Positions 45,113 through 53,712 of a stretch of DNA of 64,000 nucleotides are shown here, piece after piece. This DNA comes from Rhodoferax koreense. GTDB lineage: Bacteria > Pseudomonadota > Gammaproteobacteria > Burkholderiales > Burkholderiaceae_C. The translations under genes and the position numbers were made by a program. The first letter of the stretch is position 1; each line of letters opens with the position of its first letter. The stretch spans positions 4,526,001 to 4,590,000 of the forward strand of contig NZ_CP019236.1 in assembly GCF_001955695.1 (NCBI RefSeq), read 5' to 3'. The notes beneath the pieces are model-generated. The model did not search any database. It worked only from the letters and a program-made list of their open reading frames with translations, and had not been told where the DNA came from.

Positions 45113-46185
45113 ACACGCCCCCTGAACTGCCGCAGCAGCAACAGGAAAAACGGCACGCCGACAAAGGCCGTCAACACGCCGAGCGGCAGTTCGGCGGGCT
45201 GCACCGCGGTGCGGGCCACGCTGTCGGCCAGCAGCACCAGGGCCGCGCCGAGCATCGCCGAGCCGGGAATGACGATGCGGTGGTCCGGCCCTGCGACGAG
45301 CCGGATGCAATGCGGACTCAACAGGCCGACGAAGCCGATCATGCCGGTGGTGGCCGTGATCGCGCCCACGGCCAGCGCGGTGATGGCGATGGCGCGGCGC
45401 TTGGTGCGTTCCACGTCCACGCCCATCAGCACCGCCTGCGCCTCGCCCAATGCAATGACATTCAGCGGCCTGGCGCAGGTGGATGCTGCGCAGCCTGCTA
45501 TCAAAACAATAGAAAACACCAGCAACACCGAAGCCCAGCGCGCGCCGCCCAGGCTGCCGAGCAGCCAGAACTGGATGCTGCGCAACTGCTCGTCGCTGGC
45601 CAGGAAGGTCAGGTAGCCGAGGCCGGCGCCGGCCAGCGCGTTGATGGCCACGCCGGCCAGCAGCATCAGGCCGACGCGGGTGCCGCCCTCGGATTGCGCC
45701 AGCAGGTAGATCAGCACCGTGACCGCCAGGCTGCCGCCGAAAGCCATGGCCACCAGCGTCCAGCTGCCCAGGCTGCGCGGCATTTCCGGGAAATACAGGG
45801 TGCCGAGCACGATGGCGATGCCCGCGGCCAGCGCCGCGCCGCTGCTCACGCCGATCAGCCCCGGATCGGCCAGCGGGTTGCGGAACAGGCCCTGCATCAG
45901 CGCGCCGGCCATGCCCAGCCCCGCGCCCGCGGCCAGGCCGAGCAGCAGCCGCGGCAGGCGGATGTTGAGGAACACCAGTTGCTCGGGCGTGCCCTCGATC
46001 CCGCCCGAGGCCAGGGCCCACAGCGTCTTCAGGATGTCGGCGAAGTCGATGGCATAGGCGCCGCGTGCGCTTGCGACCAGCAGGCTGGCCAGCACCAGGC
46101 CCGCGCCGAGCCACATCACGGAGGGGAAGGAGAGGCGGCGCGAACCCGGCGTGTCAGTCACCGGGCCTCCGACTGCGGCAGCCAT
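45109..46185 (-). CDS. hmuU: Haem ABC transporter permease HmuU
   Basis: 358 aa FecCD-family permease with about ten membrane helices. NIRLPRLLLGLAAGAGLGMA, MQGLFRNPLADPGLIGVSSG and GFVGLLSPHCIRLVAGPDHR are family hallmarks. It moves haem from HmuT into the cytoplasm. Start ATG at 46185 shares one base with the hmuT stop. Confidence 0.95.
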   Translation of the reverse strand: MAAAVGGPVTDTPGSRRLSFPSVMWLGAGLVLASLLVASARGAYAIDFADILKTLWALASGGIEGTPEQLVFLNIRLPRLLLGLAAGAGLGMAGALMQGLFRNPLADPGLIGVSSGAALAAGIAIVLGTLYFPEMPRSLGSWTLVAMAFGGSLAVTVLIYLLAQSEGGTRVGLMLLAGVAINALAGAGLGYLTFLASDEQLRSIQFWLLGSLGGARWASVLLVFSIVLIAGCAASTCARPLNVIALGEAQAVLMGVDVERTKRRAIAITALAVGAITATTGMIGFVGLLSPHCIRLVAGPDHRIVIPGSAMLGAALVLLADSVARTAVQPAELPLGVLTAFVGVPFFLLLLRQFRGRV

Positions 46186-47069
46186 CACGCGGCGGCCAGC
46201 TTCTGCGCCAGCACCCGCACCGTGCCCGGCAGGCGCGGGCCGAAACCGATGAGCTCGAGCGCGTCCATGTGCACCAGCGCCCGGCGCTTGAAGGCCGGCG
46301 TAAGTGCGAGTTCGGGCCGCGCCCAGAACTTGTCGATGCCGCCCTGCGCCTCGATGCCCTGTGTGGAAGTCAGGATCACGTCGGGCGCCGCCGCGGCCAT
46401 GGCCTCGGCCGTCATCGGCCGGTAGCCGTCGAAGCCGCTCATCACGTTGATGCCGCCGGCAAAGCGGATCATCGCGTCGGCCGCGGTCTTCTGACCCGCC
46501 ACCTGTGGGCTCGCGCCATGGGCCAGGATGAACAACACGCGCGGCTTGCGGGCGGTGCGCTGTGCCACTTCGTTCTGCACCACGGCCCAGTCGGCATCGA
46601 GCCGGGCCTGCAGCGCGCGTGCCTGGGTCTCGCGCGCCGCGCCACGGCCCACGGCGGCAATCTTGCGCTGCACCTCGGCCCAGGAATGGTCGGCGACGAC
46701 GAGTTCGACCTTCACACCGGCGCTGCGCAACTGGTCGAGCACGACCGGCGGGCCGGCCTCGGTGGTGCCGATCACCGCATCGGGCCTGAGCGACAGCAGG
46801 CCTTCGGCCGACAGCGTGCGCAGGTAGCCGACCTTGGGCGTCTTCAGCGCCGCGGCGGGATACAGACTGGTGGTGTCGGTGCCGACAAGCTGCGCCTCGA
46901 CGCCGAGTGCGTAGACGACTTCGGTGATGGCGCCGCCGACGGTGACCAGCCGCGGGGCAGTGGTGGTCTGCGCGCGCAACGGCCACACCGCCGCGGCACA
47001 GGTGGCCGCAGCAGCCGTAGCGATGAAACGCAGCGTGTCGCGGCGTGTGGAATGCTTCATCCCACTCAT
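46185..47069 (-). CDS. hmuT: Periplasmic haem-binding protein HmuT
   Basis: 294 aa from the ATG at 47069, which overlaps the hmuS stop as ATGA; MKHSTRR at 47060 is an alternative. The N-terminus has a signal peptide with paired arginines (HSTRRDTLRF) that weakly resembles a Tat signal. The body is a class III binding protein: RLVTVGGAITEVVYALGVEA, VGTDTTSLYPAAALKTPKVG, LSLRPDAVIGTTEAGPP. It carries haem from the outer membrane receptor to HmuUV. Confidence 0.94.
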   Translation of the reverse strand: MSGMKHSTRRDTLRFIATAAAATCAAAVWPLRAQTTTAPRLVTVGGAITEVVYALGVEAQLVGTDTTSLYPAAALKTPKVGYLRTLSAEGLLSLRPDAVIGTTEAGPPVVLDQLRSAGVKVELVVADHSWAEVQRKIAAVGRGAARETQARALQARLDADWAVVQNEVAQRTARKPRVLFILAHGASPQVAGQKTAADAMIRFAGGINVMSGFDGYRPMTAEAMAAAAPDVILTSTQGIEAQGGIDKFWARPELALTPAFKRRALVHMDALELIGFGPRLPGTVRVLAQKLAAA

Positions 47070-48154
47070 GACGCCACGGCCGTTTCTCGCAACGGCAGCC
47101 GCGCCACGATGTCGCGCCAGCCCTGCAGCTCGGGTGTGCCGGGCTTGCGGCTGCCGAAGAACATGGCCATGAGTTCGCCGCTGTGATCGAAAGCCTCGAC
47201 CGAGGTGACGATGCCGTCGGCGGTGGGCTTCTGCACGGTCCACACGTCGGCGATCATGTCCTCGCGCAGGTGCAGGTTGAAGCCGGGGTCGAGCACGTTG
47301 ATCCATTGCGCCGTGGGCGTGACCATGGGCTCGATGCGGTGCACCGGGCCGCTGTGGATCTGGATGCAGCCGGGGCTGCCCACGAAGACCATGATCGGCG
47401 TGCCGTCCATCGCCGCCTCGTCGAGCAGGTGGCGCACGGCGGACGGGTCGGCACGCTGCGTGAACTCACCTTCGACCAGGCGCAGCGCCTGCTGCCGTTC
47501 GGCCTTGTGCTGGCGCAGCAGACCGAAGAACTGGTGCGTGTCGGTCATCGCGCCCCAGGCGGCGGACAGCGCGGCCACGTCGATGCGGTCGTCGGGCTGC
47601 GCGGCGGCCTTGGGCGTGGCCGGCGTGAACACCACGGGCCCGCCGGCCGGCTGCGCGACGCGTGCCACCAGCGCATCGAAGGCGGCGCGGTCGGTCGCGT
47701 CGCGCACGAATATCTTGTGCACGGCCACGCCGTGGGCGTCGAAGAACTGCAGGCTCTGCGCAGGCGGGTTGGCGCTCGACGCCGCCGGCTCGAACACCGC
47801 GAAGCCGGCGAACCAGTGGTCGAGGAAGAGCCGGAGGTCGATGTCTTCGCCCAGCGCCAGGCCCATGGCCGGGCCGCCGCTGATGTTTTCGTAGACGCCC
47901 GTCTTCTCATGCACGGTGGATGCGTTGCGCGTGAGCGCCATCACCGGGCCGCAGGCCTGCAGGCCTTGCAGCAGCGCGATCCACGGGCCCTGCAGACGGA
48001 TGGCCTTGAGCGGGTGCGCGTGTGCGCCGACGTGGGCGGCCACGGCCGCGCCTTCGCTCAGGCCCAGGCTTTCGGCCGCGTCCTTGGCGCGTTTGCCGCT
48101 CGCGCGGGCGTCGGCGAACTGCTGGCGCACTGCGGAATCTGTGATCTGTTGCAT
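47066..48154 (-). CDS. hmuS: Haem-degrading/haem-transfer protein HmuS
   Basis: 362 aa from the ATG at 48154, which follows GAGGAG. Two tandem repeats of the HemS/ChuS fold: ALTRNASTVHEKTGVYENIS in the first half and MVFVGSPGCIQIHSGPVHRI in the second. His117 (VHEKTG) is in the region of the known haem-ligand histidine. It binds imported haem in the cytoplasm and either stores it or opens the ring to release iron. It lies 19 bp downstream of the receptor gene. Confidence 0.94.
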   Translation of the reverse strand: MQQITDSAVRQQFADARASGKRAKDAAESLGLSEGAAVAAHVGAHAHPLKAIRLQGPWIALLQGLQACGPVMALTRNASTVHEKTGVYENISGGPAMGLALGEDIDLRLFLDHWFAGFAVFEPAASSANPPAQSLQFFDAHGVAVHKIFVRDATDRAAFDALVARVAQPAGGPVVFTPATPKAAAQPDDRIDVAALSAAWGAMTDTHQFFGLLRQHKAERQQALRLVEGEFTQRADPSAVRHLLDEAAMDGTPIMVFVGSPGCIQIHSGPVHRIEPMVTPTAQWINVLDPGFNLHLREDMIADVWTVQKPTADGIVTSVEAFDHSGELMAMFFGSRKPGTPELQGWRDIVARLPLRETAVAS

Positions 48155-48173
48155 CGGATGGCTCCTCGGGGTT

Positions 48174-50426
48174 TCAGAAATCGGCGACCAGCGACACGCG
48201 GACGTTGCGGCCCGGCTGGCTGTAGGCGTCGATGGTCGTGCTGGTGGCGGCCTGACCAACGACGCTGGACCATTGCCAGTACTTCTTGTCGGTCAGGTTG
48301 TAGACCCCGGCGGTCAGGCGCAGGTCTTTGCTGATGCGCCACTGGCCGCTCAAGTCGACGATGGTGGCGGCCGGGCTCAGGAACGGGTTGGCCTGCGCCG
48401 AAAGATCGACGTCGCCGCGCTTCTTGCCCGCATAGTGGTTGACGTTGAGCGCGGCGCTCCACACCGGCGTGGCGTATTGCAGGCCGATGTTCAGGCGTTC
48501 CGGGCTGACCGAGTTGATGCCCGCGCCGGTCGCCTTGTTCGTGCCCTTGGTGCGGCCATACGAGAACGGCGTGCTGAGCTCGCCGCCGCCGAGCGCGTCG
48601 ATGCGGCCCCATTCGGCACGGCCGCGCACCTCGAAGCCGCTGATGTGCACGCGGCTCAGGTTGACCGACTGGTAGATCGCCGGATCGGCCGCGGAGAAGC
48701 TGCCGCCGACCTGCTGAAAGTCTTCGATGAAATCCTTGTAGCGGCCGGTGAAGGCGGCCGCGCCGAGCTGCACGTTGGCCAGGCGGCCGCGCGTGCCGAT
48801 CTCGAAGTTGCGGCTCTTCTCGGGCTTCAGGTTCGGGTTGGCGATGCTCTGGTAGTTGGCCTGCGGATTCGCGAAGAAGGAATTGATCTGGCCCGCGTTC
48901 GGCGCCTTGAAGCCCGAGGCGTAGTTGCCGTAGACGCTCCACACGTCGCTGGCGTGGTAGAGCACCCCGAGCTTGGGCGACAGCGCCGAATCCGACAGCG
49001 ACTTGGCCAACGGCGTAAAGCCCGCCTGGCTCGCGTCGATGCTGAAGTGGTCGATGCGCAGCCCCGGCGTGATGCTCCAGGCGCCGAGGATGACCTCGTC
49101 CTGCGCATACAGCGCGGTGGTCGATTCCGTGGTGTCGGGGAAACGCTTGAGCGGATAGGTCTCGCCGGCCGCGGGCGTGACGCCGGTCTGCAGGTTTTCG
49201 ATCTTGCCGCGGGTGTAGTCGAGGCCGTAGGTGATCTTCTGCAGCACGTCGGCGCCCAGGCGGATCTGCTTGTTGGCCTGCAGGTTGGCCTGGAAGCTTT
49301 TTTCCGAATAGTCGGTGATGCGCACGCGGTCGGCCGAGCTGAAGCGGTCCTGGAAGAAATACTCGTTCGACTTCGCATCCTGGTAGCTCAGCACCGCGCG
49401 CAACTGGTCGGCCAGGGCCGAACCGAGCTGCCAGCTGCCGTCCCAGGTCAGGCGGTCGCGCTGCATCTCGGTGTTGGCGTTCGAGGCGATGGTCGAATTG
49501 GCCAGGGCCGTGCCGGTGAGCACCGGCGTGGGCGCGTTGATGTTGGACAGCAGGTTGTAGTCGGCCTGGTGGTCCACGTGTTCGAAGGTGAGCACGTGCT
49601 TCTGGCCCCCGCCCGGCGTGAACACCAGCTTGGCCAGCAGCGACTGGTTCTTGTCGGTCTCGGGGTTGGGCGTGGTGCGGTTGGCGTTGGCCGCGTTGTT
49701 CGTGCCCATGTTGTCCAGCGCCTTGCCGCCGCTCAGGCTGCCCGACAGCAGCCAGGAAAACGCGTCGTTGGCCCGGCCGGCGGCGGTGACGCCGGTCTTC
49801 CAGCCTTCGCGGTCGCTGCTGTAGCCGACGTTGGCCGAGCCGCCGAAGGTCTTGCCGCCCAGCAGATAGTCAGCCGGCTCCTTGGTAATGAAGTTGACCA
49901 GGCCGGCCACGCCGTCCGAGCCGTACAGTGCCGAGGTGGCGCCGCGGACGATCTCCACGCGCTGTACGAGGCTGGTGTCGATGTAGTCGCGGCCCACGGC
50001 GCTTTCACTCGGGAAGGTGTAGCTGCGCGGCTGGCGGATGCCGTCGACCAGCATCAGCACGCGGTTGCCCTCGAGGCCGCGGATGTTGAAGCCGGCGTTC
50101 TGGTCGCGTCCGGTCTGCGCGCCGATGGCGAAACGCGCGGGCGAACGCGGCACGCTGACGTTCGGCAGATCGGCGCCGAGGTCGCGGATGTCCTGGACCT
50201 GCCGGCTCTCGAGTTCCTGGCTGTTGATGACGTCGATGGTCATCGGCAGCTCGTTTGGATCCTGCTCGCTGCGCGAGCCGCTGATGACGACCTCCTTGAG
50301 GGCCACGGTCTGCGCCTGGGCGCCGAGGCAGGCGCCACAGGCCAGCGCCACAAGCGTGGCGATTTCGCGCAGGTCGAAGCGTGCGGCGGGTTGAAATACA
50401 GATGAAAAACGCGAGATATGAACCAC
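48174..50426 (-). CDS. TonB-dependent haem/haemoglobin outer membrane receptor
   Basis: 750 aa. A signal peptide (ends GAQAQ) is followed by a TonB box region (LKEVVISGSRSEQDPNELP), a plug domain (GAQTGRDQNAGFNIRGLEGN, then RVEIVRGATSALYGSDGVAG) and a 22-strand beta-barrel that ends in the outer-membrane signature NVRVSLVADF with terminal Phe. YASGFKAPNAGQI and NPNLKPEKSRNFEIGTRG match the FRAP/NPNL motifs of haem receptors (HmuR/HemR type). It imports haem with energy from TonB-ExbBD. It is the first gene of the haem operon and has a Fur box upstream. Confidence 0.94.
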   Translation of the reverse strand: MVHISRFSSVFQPAARFDLREIATLVALACGACLGAQAQTVALKEVVISGSRSEQDPNELPMTIDVINSQELESRQVQDIRDLGADLPNVSVPRSPARFAIGAQTGRDQNAGFNIRGLEGNRVLMLVDGIRQPRSYTFPSESAVGRDYIDTSLVQRVEIVRGATSALYGSDGVAGLVNFITKEPADYLLGGKTFGGSANVGYSSDREGWKTGVTAAGRANDAFSWLLSGSLSGGKALDNMGTNNAANANRTTPNPETDKNQSLLAKLVFTPGGGQKHVLTFEHVDHQADYNLLSNINAPTPVLTGTALANSTIASNANTEMQRDRLTWDGSWQLGSALADQLRAVLSYQDAKSNEYFFQDRFSSADRVRITDYSEKSFQANLQANKQIRLGADVLQKITYGLDYTRGKIENLQTGVTPAAGETYPLKRFPDTTESTTALYAQDEVILGAWSITPGLRIDHFSIDASQAGFTPLAKSLSDSALSPKLGVLYHASDVWSVYGNYASGFKAPNAGQINSFFANPQANYQSIANPNLKPEKSRNFEIGTRGRLANVQLGAAAFTGRYKDFIEDFQQVGGSFSAADPAIYQSVNLSRVHISGFEVRGRAEWGRIDALGGGELSTPFSYGRTKGTNKATGAGINSVSPERLNIGLQYATPVWSAALNVNHYAGKKRGDVDLSAQANPFLSPAATIVDLSGQWRISKDLRLTAGVYNLTDKKYWQWSSVVGQAATSTTIDAYSQPGRNVRVSLVADF

Positions 50427-50537
50427 GGGCAGCCTGAAACGGTTGGTTGGACAACGTCGGCTGGCGTGGCGCGTCGCAAAAGGATCGGCGATCCTCTGCT
50501 ACGCTGACAAGGGCTGGCTCTGGAGAGGTCGCAAGTA

Positions 50538-50556
50538 TATGCGAATTATTCTCATC
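50538..50556 (-). promoter_or_regulatory. Fur box of the haem uptake operon
   Basis: The minus strand reads GATGAGAATAATTCGCATA, a close match to the palindromic Fur site (TGAGAATAATTCTCA type). It lies 112 bp upstream of the receptor ATG and also in the divergent ahpC upstream region. Iron-replete Fur should repress haem uptake here. Confidence 0.7.
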
Positions 50557-50613
50557 TAGAGGCGGCGCCAGGTTCGAAATGGACACGCAACATAGACGGT
50601 GCCAATTCAAACC

Positions 50614-50658
50614 ATAGTCTATTACTATCGAATTAAACTATCGATGGATATATACTAT
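50614..50658 (+). promoter_or_regulatory. Candidate OxyR site and promoter of ahpC
   Basis: ATAG-N7-CTAT at 50614-50628 is a perfect half of the OxyR tetrameric motif. Further CTAT units occur at 50638 and 50655, not at exact 7-bp spacing. TATACT at 50651-50656 could be the -10 box. The region is very AT-rich compared with its neighbours. Confidence 0.45.
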
Positions 50659-50693
50659 CAATTCGTTTCACCATCAACCCAAAGGAAGTCAAC

Positions 50694-51257
50694 ATGTCCC
50701 TGATCAACACCCAAGTTCAACCGTTCAAGACCCAGGCTTACCTCAACGGCAAGTTTGTCGAAGTCTCCGACGAAACGCTCAAGGGCAAATGGTCGGTCCT
50801 GATCTTCATGCCGGCCGCTTTCACCTTCAACTGCCCCACGGAAGTCGAAGACGCGGCCGACAACTATCCTGAATTCCAGAAGCTGGGTACCGAGGTCTAC
50901 ATCGTGACCACCGACACGCACTTCTCGCACAAGGTGTGGCATGACACCTCCCCTGCCGTCGGCAAGGCCAAGTTCCCCCTGGTCGGCGATCCGACCCACA
51001 CGCTGACCAAGGCTTTCGACGTGCACATCGCCGAAGAAGGCCTGGCGCTGCGAGGCACCTTCATCATCAACCCGGACGGCATCATCAAGACCGCCGAAGT
51101 GCACTCCAACGAAATCGCCCGCGACGTGAAGGAAACCCTGCGCAAGCTGAAGGCGGCTCAGTACACCGCCGCTCACCCGAACGAAGTCTGCCCTGCCAAG
51201 TGGAATGACGGCGACAAGACGATCGCCCCGTCGTTCGACCTGGTCGGCAAGATCTAA
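50694..51257 (+). CDS. ahpC: Alkyl hydroperoxide reductase peroxidase subunit AhpC
   Basis: 187 aa typical 2-Cys peroxiredoxin, same length as E. coli AhpC. The peroxidatic Cys47 is in FTFNCPTE and the resolving Cys166 in EVCPAKW. It reduces hydrogen peroxide, organic peroxides and peroxynitrite and is re-reduced by AhpF. The Shine-Dalgarno AAAGGAAG precedes the ATG at 50694. A strong terminator between ahpC and ahpF would give ahpC a higher transcript level. Confidence 0.99.
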   Translation: MSLINTQVQPFKTQAYLNGKFVEVSDETLKGKWSVLIFMPAAFTFNCPTEVEDAADNYPEFQKLGTEVYIVTTDTHFSHKVWHDTSPAVGKAKFPLVGDPTHTLTKAFDVHIAEEGLALRGTFIINPDGIIKTAEVHSNEIARDVKETLRKLKAAQYTAAHPNEVCPAKWNDGDKTIAPSFDLVGKI

Positions 51258-51273
51258 GCGCCAAGCTGCGCCC

Positions 51274-51306
51274 AAGCCCGGGCGCCTCGGTTCCCGGGCT
51301 TTTTTA
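51274..51306 (+). terminator. Terminator/attenuator between ahpC and ahpF
   Basis: AAGCCCGGG (51274-51282) pairs with CCCGGGCTT (51293-51301) across a 10-nt loop, followed by TTTTA. It lies 17 bp after the ahpC stop and 32 bp before the ahpF start. Partial read-through would set the ahpC:ahpF ratio. Confidence 0.85.
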
Positions 51307-51337
51307 TCCCTCCAAGAATTTGCCTAGAAAGTCCATC

Positions 51338-52939
51338 ATGCTCGACACCGCCACCAAAGCCCAACTGAAGAGTTACCTCGAACGTGCCACGCAGCCGATC
51401 GAAATCGTCGCCTCGGTCGACGACAGCAAGGCCTCGGGCGAAGTGCTGTCGCTGCTGAAGGACGTGGCCGAGTCGTCCCCGCTGGTCAAGCTGACCGAGA
51501 GCCGCGACGATCCGCACCGCAAACCCTCGTTCTCCGTCAACCGCCCCGGTGAAAACCACGGACCGCGTTTCGCCGGCCTGCCGATGGGCCACGAATTCAC
51601 GTCGCTGATCCTCGCGCTGCTGCAGATCGGCGGCTATCCACCCAAGGTCGAACAGGCCATCCTCGACCAGATCAAGGCGCTCGACGGTGATTTCGACTTC
51701 GAGATCTATGTCTCGCTGACCTGCCACAACTGCCCCGACGTCGTGCAGGCGCTGAACCTGATGGCGGTGCAGAACCCGCGCATCCGCGCCACGATGATCG
51801 AAGGCGGCACCTTCCAGGACGAAGTCAAGGAACGCCAGATCATGGCCGTGCCGACCGTGTTCCTCAACGGCACCGAATTCGGCCAGGGCCGCATGAGCCT
51901 GGAGGAAATCCTGGCCAAGATCGACACCAGCGGTGTCGAGCGCGAAGCCAAGAAGATCGCCGCCAAGGACCCGTTCGACGTGCTGATCGTCGGCGGTGGC
52001 CCCGCTGGTGCCGCAGCCGCCGTGTACGCCGCACGCAAGGGCATCCGTACCGGCGTGGCGTCCGAGCGTTTCGGCGGCCAGGTGCTCGACACCATGGGCA
52101 TCGAGAACTTCATCTCGGTGAAGGAAACCGAAGGGCCGAAGTTCGCCCACGCGCTGGAAGAGCACGTGCGCAACTACGACGTCGACATCATGAACCTGCA
52201 GCGTGCGGCCGCGCTCGTGCCCGGCAAGGACCTGATCGAGATCAAGCTGGAAAACGGCGCCTCGCTGAAGAGCCGTTCGGTGATCATCTCCACCGGCGCG
52301 CGCTGGCGCAACATCAACGTGCCCGGCGAGCAGGAGTTCAAGAACAAGGGCGTGGCCTATTGCCCGCACTGCGACGGTCCGCTGTTCAAGGGCAAGCGCG
52401 TGGCGGTGATCGGCGGCGGCAACTCGGGCGTGGAAGCGGCGATCGACCTGGCCGGCATCGTCGGCCATGTGACGCTGGTCGAGTTCGACACGCAGCTGCG
52501 CGCCGATGCCGTGCTGCAGCGCAAGCTCACCAGCCTGGCCAACGTGACCGTGATCAAGAATGCGCAGACCACCGAGATCACCGGCGACCAGAAGGTCAAC
52601 GGCCTGGTCTACAAGGACCGCGGCACCGCTGAACTCCACACCGTGCCGCTCGAAGGCGTGTTCATCCAGATCGGCCTGGTGCCCAACACCGACTGGCTCA
52701 AGGGTGTGGTCGAGCTGACGAAACACGGCGAGATCGTGGTCGATGCACGCGGCCAGACCTCGGTGCCCGGCGTGTTCGCCGCAGGCGATGCGACCACCGT
52801 GCCGTTCAAGCAGATCATCATCGCCGCCGGTGATGGCGCCAAGGCCGCGCTCGGCGCTTTCGACCACCTGATCCGCACCTCGGCACCCGCCGAAGCGCCG
52901 ATCGAACTGGTGAAGGCATTGGCCGAAGCCACGGCCTGA
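51338..52939 (+). CDS. ahpF: Alkyl hydroperoxide reductase subunit F
   Basis: 533 aa from the ATG at 51338. The N-terminal domain is a double thioredoxin fold with the redox motif TCHNCP at about residues 128-133. The C-terminal part is thioredoxin-reductase-like: FAD site [20 protein letters not shown], active-site disulfide [11 protein letters not shown](P) site [14 protein letters not shown], and [20 protein letters not shown]. It passes electrons from NADH to AhpC. No strong Shine-Dalgarno is visible (only AGAAAG). Confidence 0.98.
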   Translation: MLDTATKAQLKSYLERATQPIEIVASVDDSKASGEVLSLLKDVAESSPLVKLTESRDDPHRKPSFSVNRPGENHGPRFAGLPMGHEFTSLILALLQIGGYPPKVEQAILDQIKALDGDFDFEIYVSLTCHNCPDVVQALNLMAVQNPRIRATMIEGGTFQDEVKERQIMAVPTVFLNGTEFGQGRMSLEEILAKIDTSGVEREAKKIAAKDPFDVLIVGGGPAGAAAAVYAARKGIRTGVASERFGGQVLDTMGIENFISVKETEGPKFAHALEEHVRNYDVDIMNLQRAAALVPGKDLIEIKLENGASLKSRSVIISTGARWRNINVPGEQEFKNKGVAYCPHCDGPLFKGKRVAVIGGGNSGVEAAIDLAGIVGHVTLVEFDTQLRADAVLQRKLTSLANVTVIKNAQTTEITGDQKVNGLVYKDRGTAELHTVPLEGVFIQIGLVPNTDWLKGVVELTKHGEIVVDARGQTSVPGVFAAGDATTVPFKQIIIAAGDGAKAALGAFDHLIRTSAPAEAPIELVKALAEATA

Positions 52940-52959
52940 GCCACCCCGCCGCGGCCGAT

Positions 52960-53007
52960 GGCCCGGTCGTCGTCATCGCGGTATGACACGACCGGGCCCT
53001 CTTTTTT
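52960..53007 (+). terminator. Terminator after ahpF
   Basis: GGCCCGGTCGT (52960-52970) pairs perfectly with ACGACCGGGCC (52988-52998). The stem continues inward with GTCAT/ATGAC and is followed by CTCTTTTTT. The region from here to 53157 holds the presumed bfr promoter and no gene. Confidence 0.88.
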
Positions 53008-53157
53008 CTCGGGCGAAAAAGAACGCCTATCAATCCCGTTCGCTCTCAGAGCGATATCACGGGGGCATGCGGCTCCGTTTTTTGATTTGTTGAGCAAGGT
53101 CAAAGACAATAGGCCGGCACATTGCAACCAAAACAAACCCATACGGAGGATTCCATC

Positions 53158-53634
53158 ATGAAGGGCGATCTCAAGGTCATCGAGCATCTGCAGGCGCAGC
53201 TCAAGAACGAACTCACGGCCATCAACCAGTACTTCCTGCACTACCGCATGTACAAGCACTGGGGCCTGGACAAGCTGGCCAAGAAGGAATACGAGGAATC
53301 GATCGGCGAGATGAAGCACGCCGACAAGCTCATGGACCGCATTTTCATGCTCGACGGCCTGCCGAACCTGCAGGACCTGGCCAAGATCCTCGTCGGCGAA
53401 GACGTGCCCGAATGCCTGAACTGCGACCTCAAGGCCGAGTACGGCGCGCAGGCCACGATCAAGGACGGCATCGCCCATTGCGAAGCGGTGCGCGACTACG
53501 TCTCGCGCGACCTGCTGCAAGGCATCCTGGACGACACCGAAGAGCACATCGATTTCCTGGAAACCCAGATCGACCTGGTGGCCAAGGTCGGTATCCAGAA
53601 CTACCTGCAAAGCCAGATGGGCGAACTGAGCTGA
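53158..53634 (+). CDS. bfr: Bacterioferritin
   Basis: 158 aa, normal length, from the ATG at 53158 after GGAGG. A 24-subunit haem-containing iron store. Ferroxidase ligands are visible: Glu18 (LKNELTAINQY), Glu51 and His54 (GEMKHADKL), and the later ETEEH-type segment DDTEEHIDFLETQ. Met52 matches the haem ligand. It oxidises and stores ferrous iron, which limits Fenton chemistry next to the peroxide-defence genes. It has its own spacer and terminator, so it is probably transcribed separately from ahpCF. Confidence 0.98.
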   Translation: MKGDLKVIEHLQAQLKNELTAINQYFLHYRMYKHWGLDKLAKKEYEESIGEMKHADKLMDRIFMLDGLPNLQDLAKILVGEDVPECLNCDLKAEYGAQATIKDGIAHCEAVRDYVSRDLLQGILDDTEEHIDFLETQIDLVAKVGIQNYLQSQMGELS

Positions 53635-53657
53635 ACGAGAGCGATCTCCTCCAATTG

Positions 53658-53693
53658 AAAAGGGCCGTGACTTGCGTCACGGCCCTTTTTTTC
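53658..53693. terminator. Bidirectional terminator between bfr and aspS
   Basis: AAGGGCCGTGA pairs with TCACGGCCCTT (11 bp, 6-nt loop) followed by TTTTTTT for bfr. On the other strand the stem is followed by TTTT, so it could also serve the converging aspS. Confidence 0.88.
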
Positions 53694-53712
53694 TGCGAGA
53701 TTCAGTCGCGGA

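Noticed and set aside
47916..50405. 829-codon open frame opposite the haem receptor gene.
   Set aside because: Antisense shadow; the receptor has a signal peptide, plug and barrel end, and this frame has no domain.
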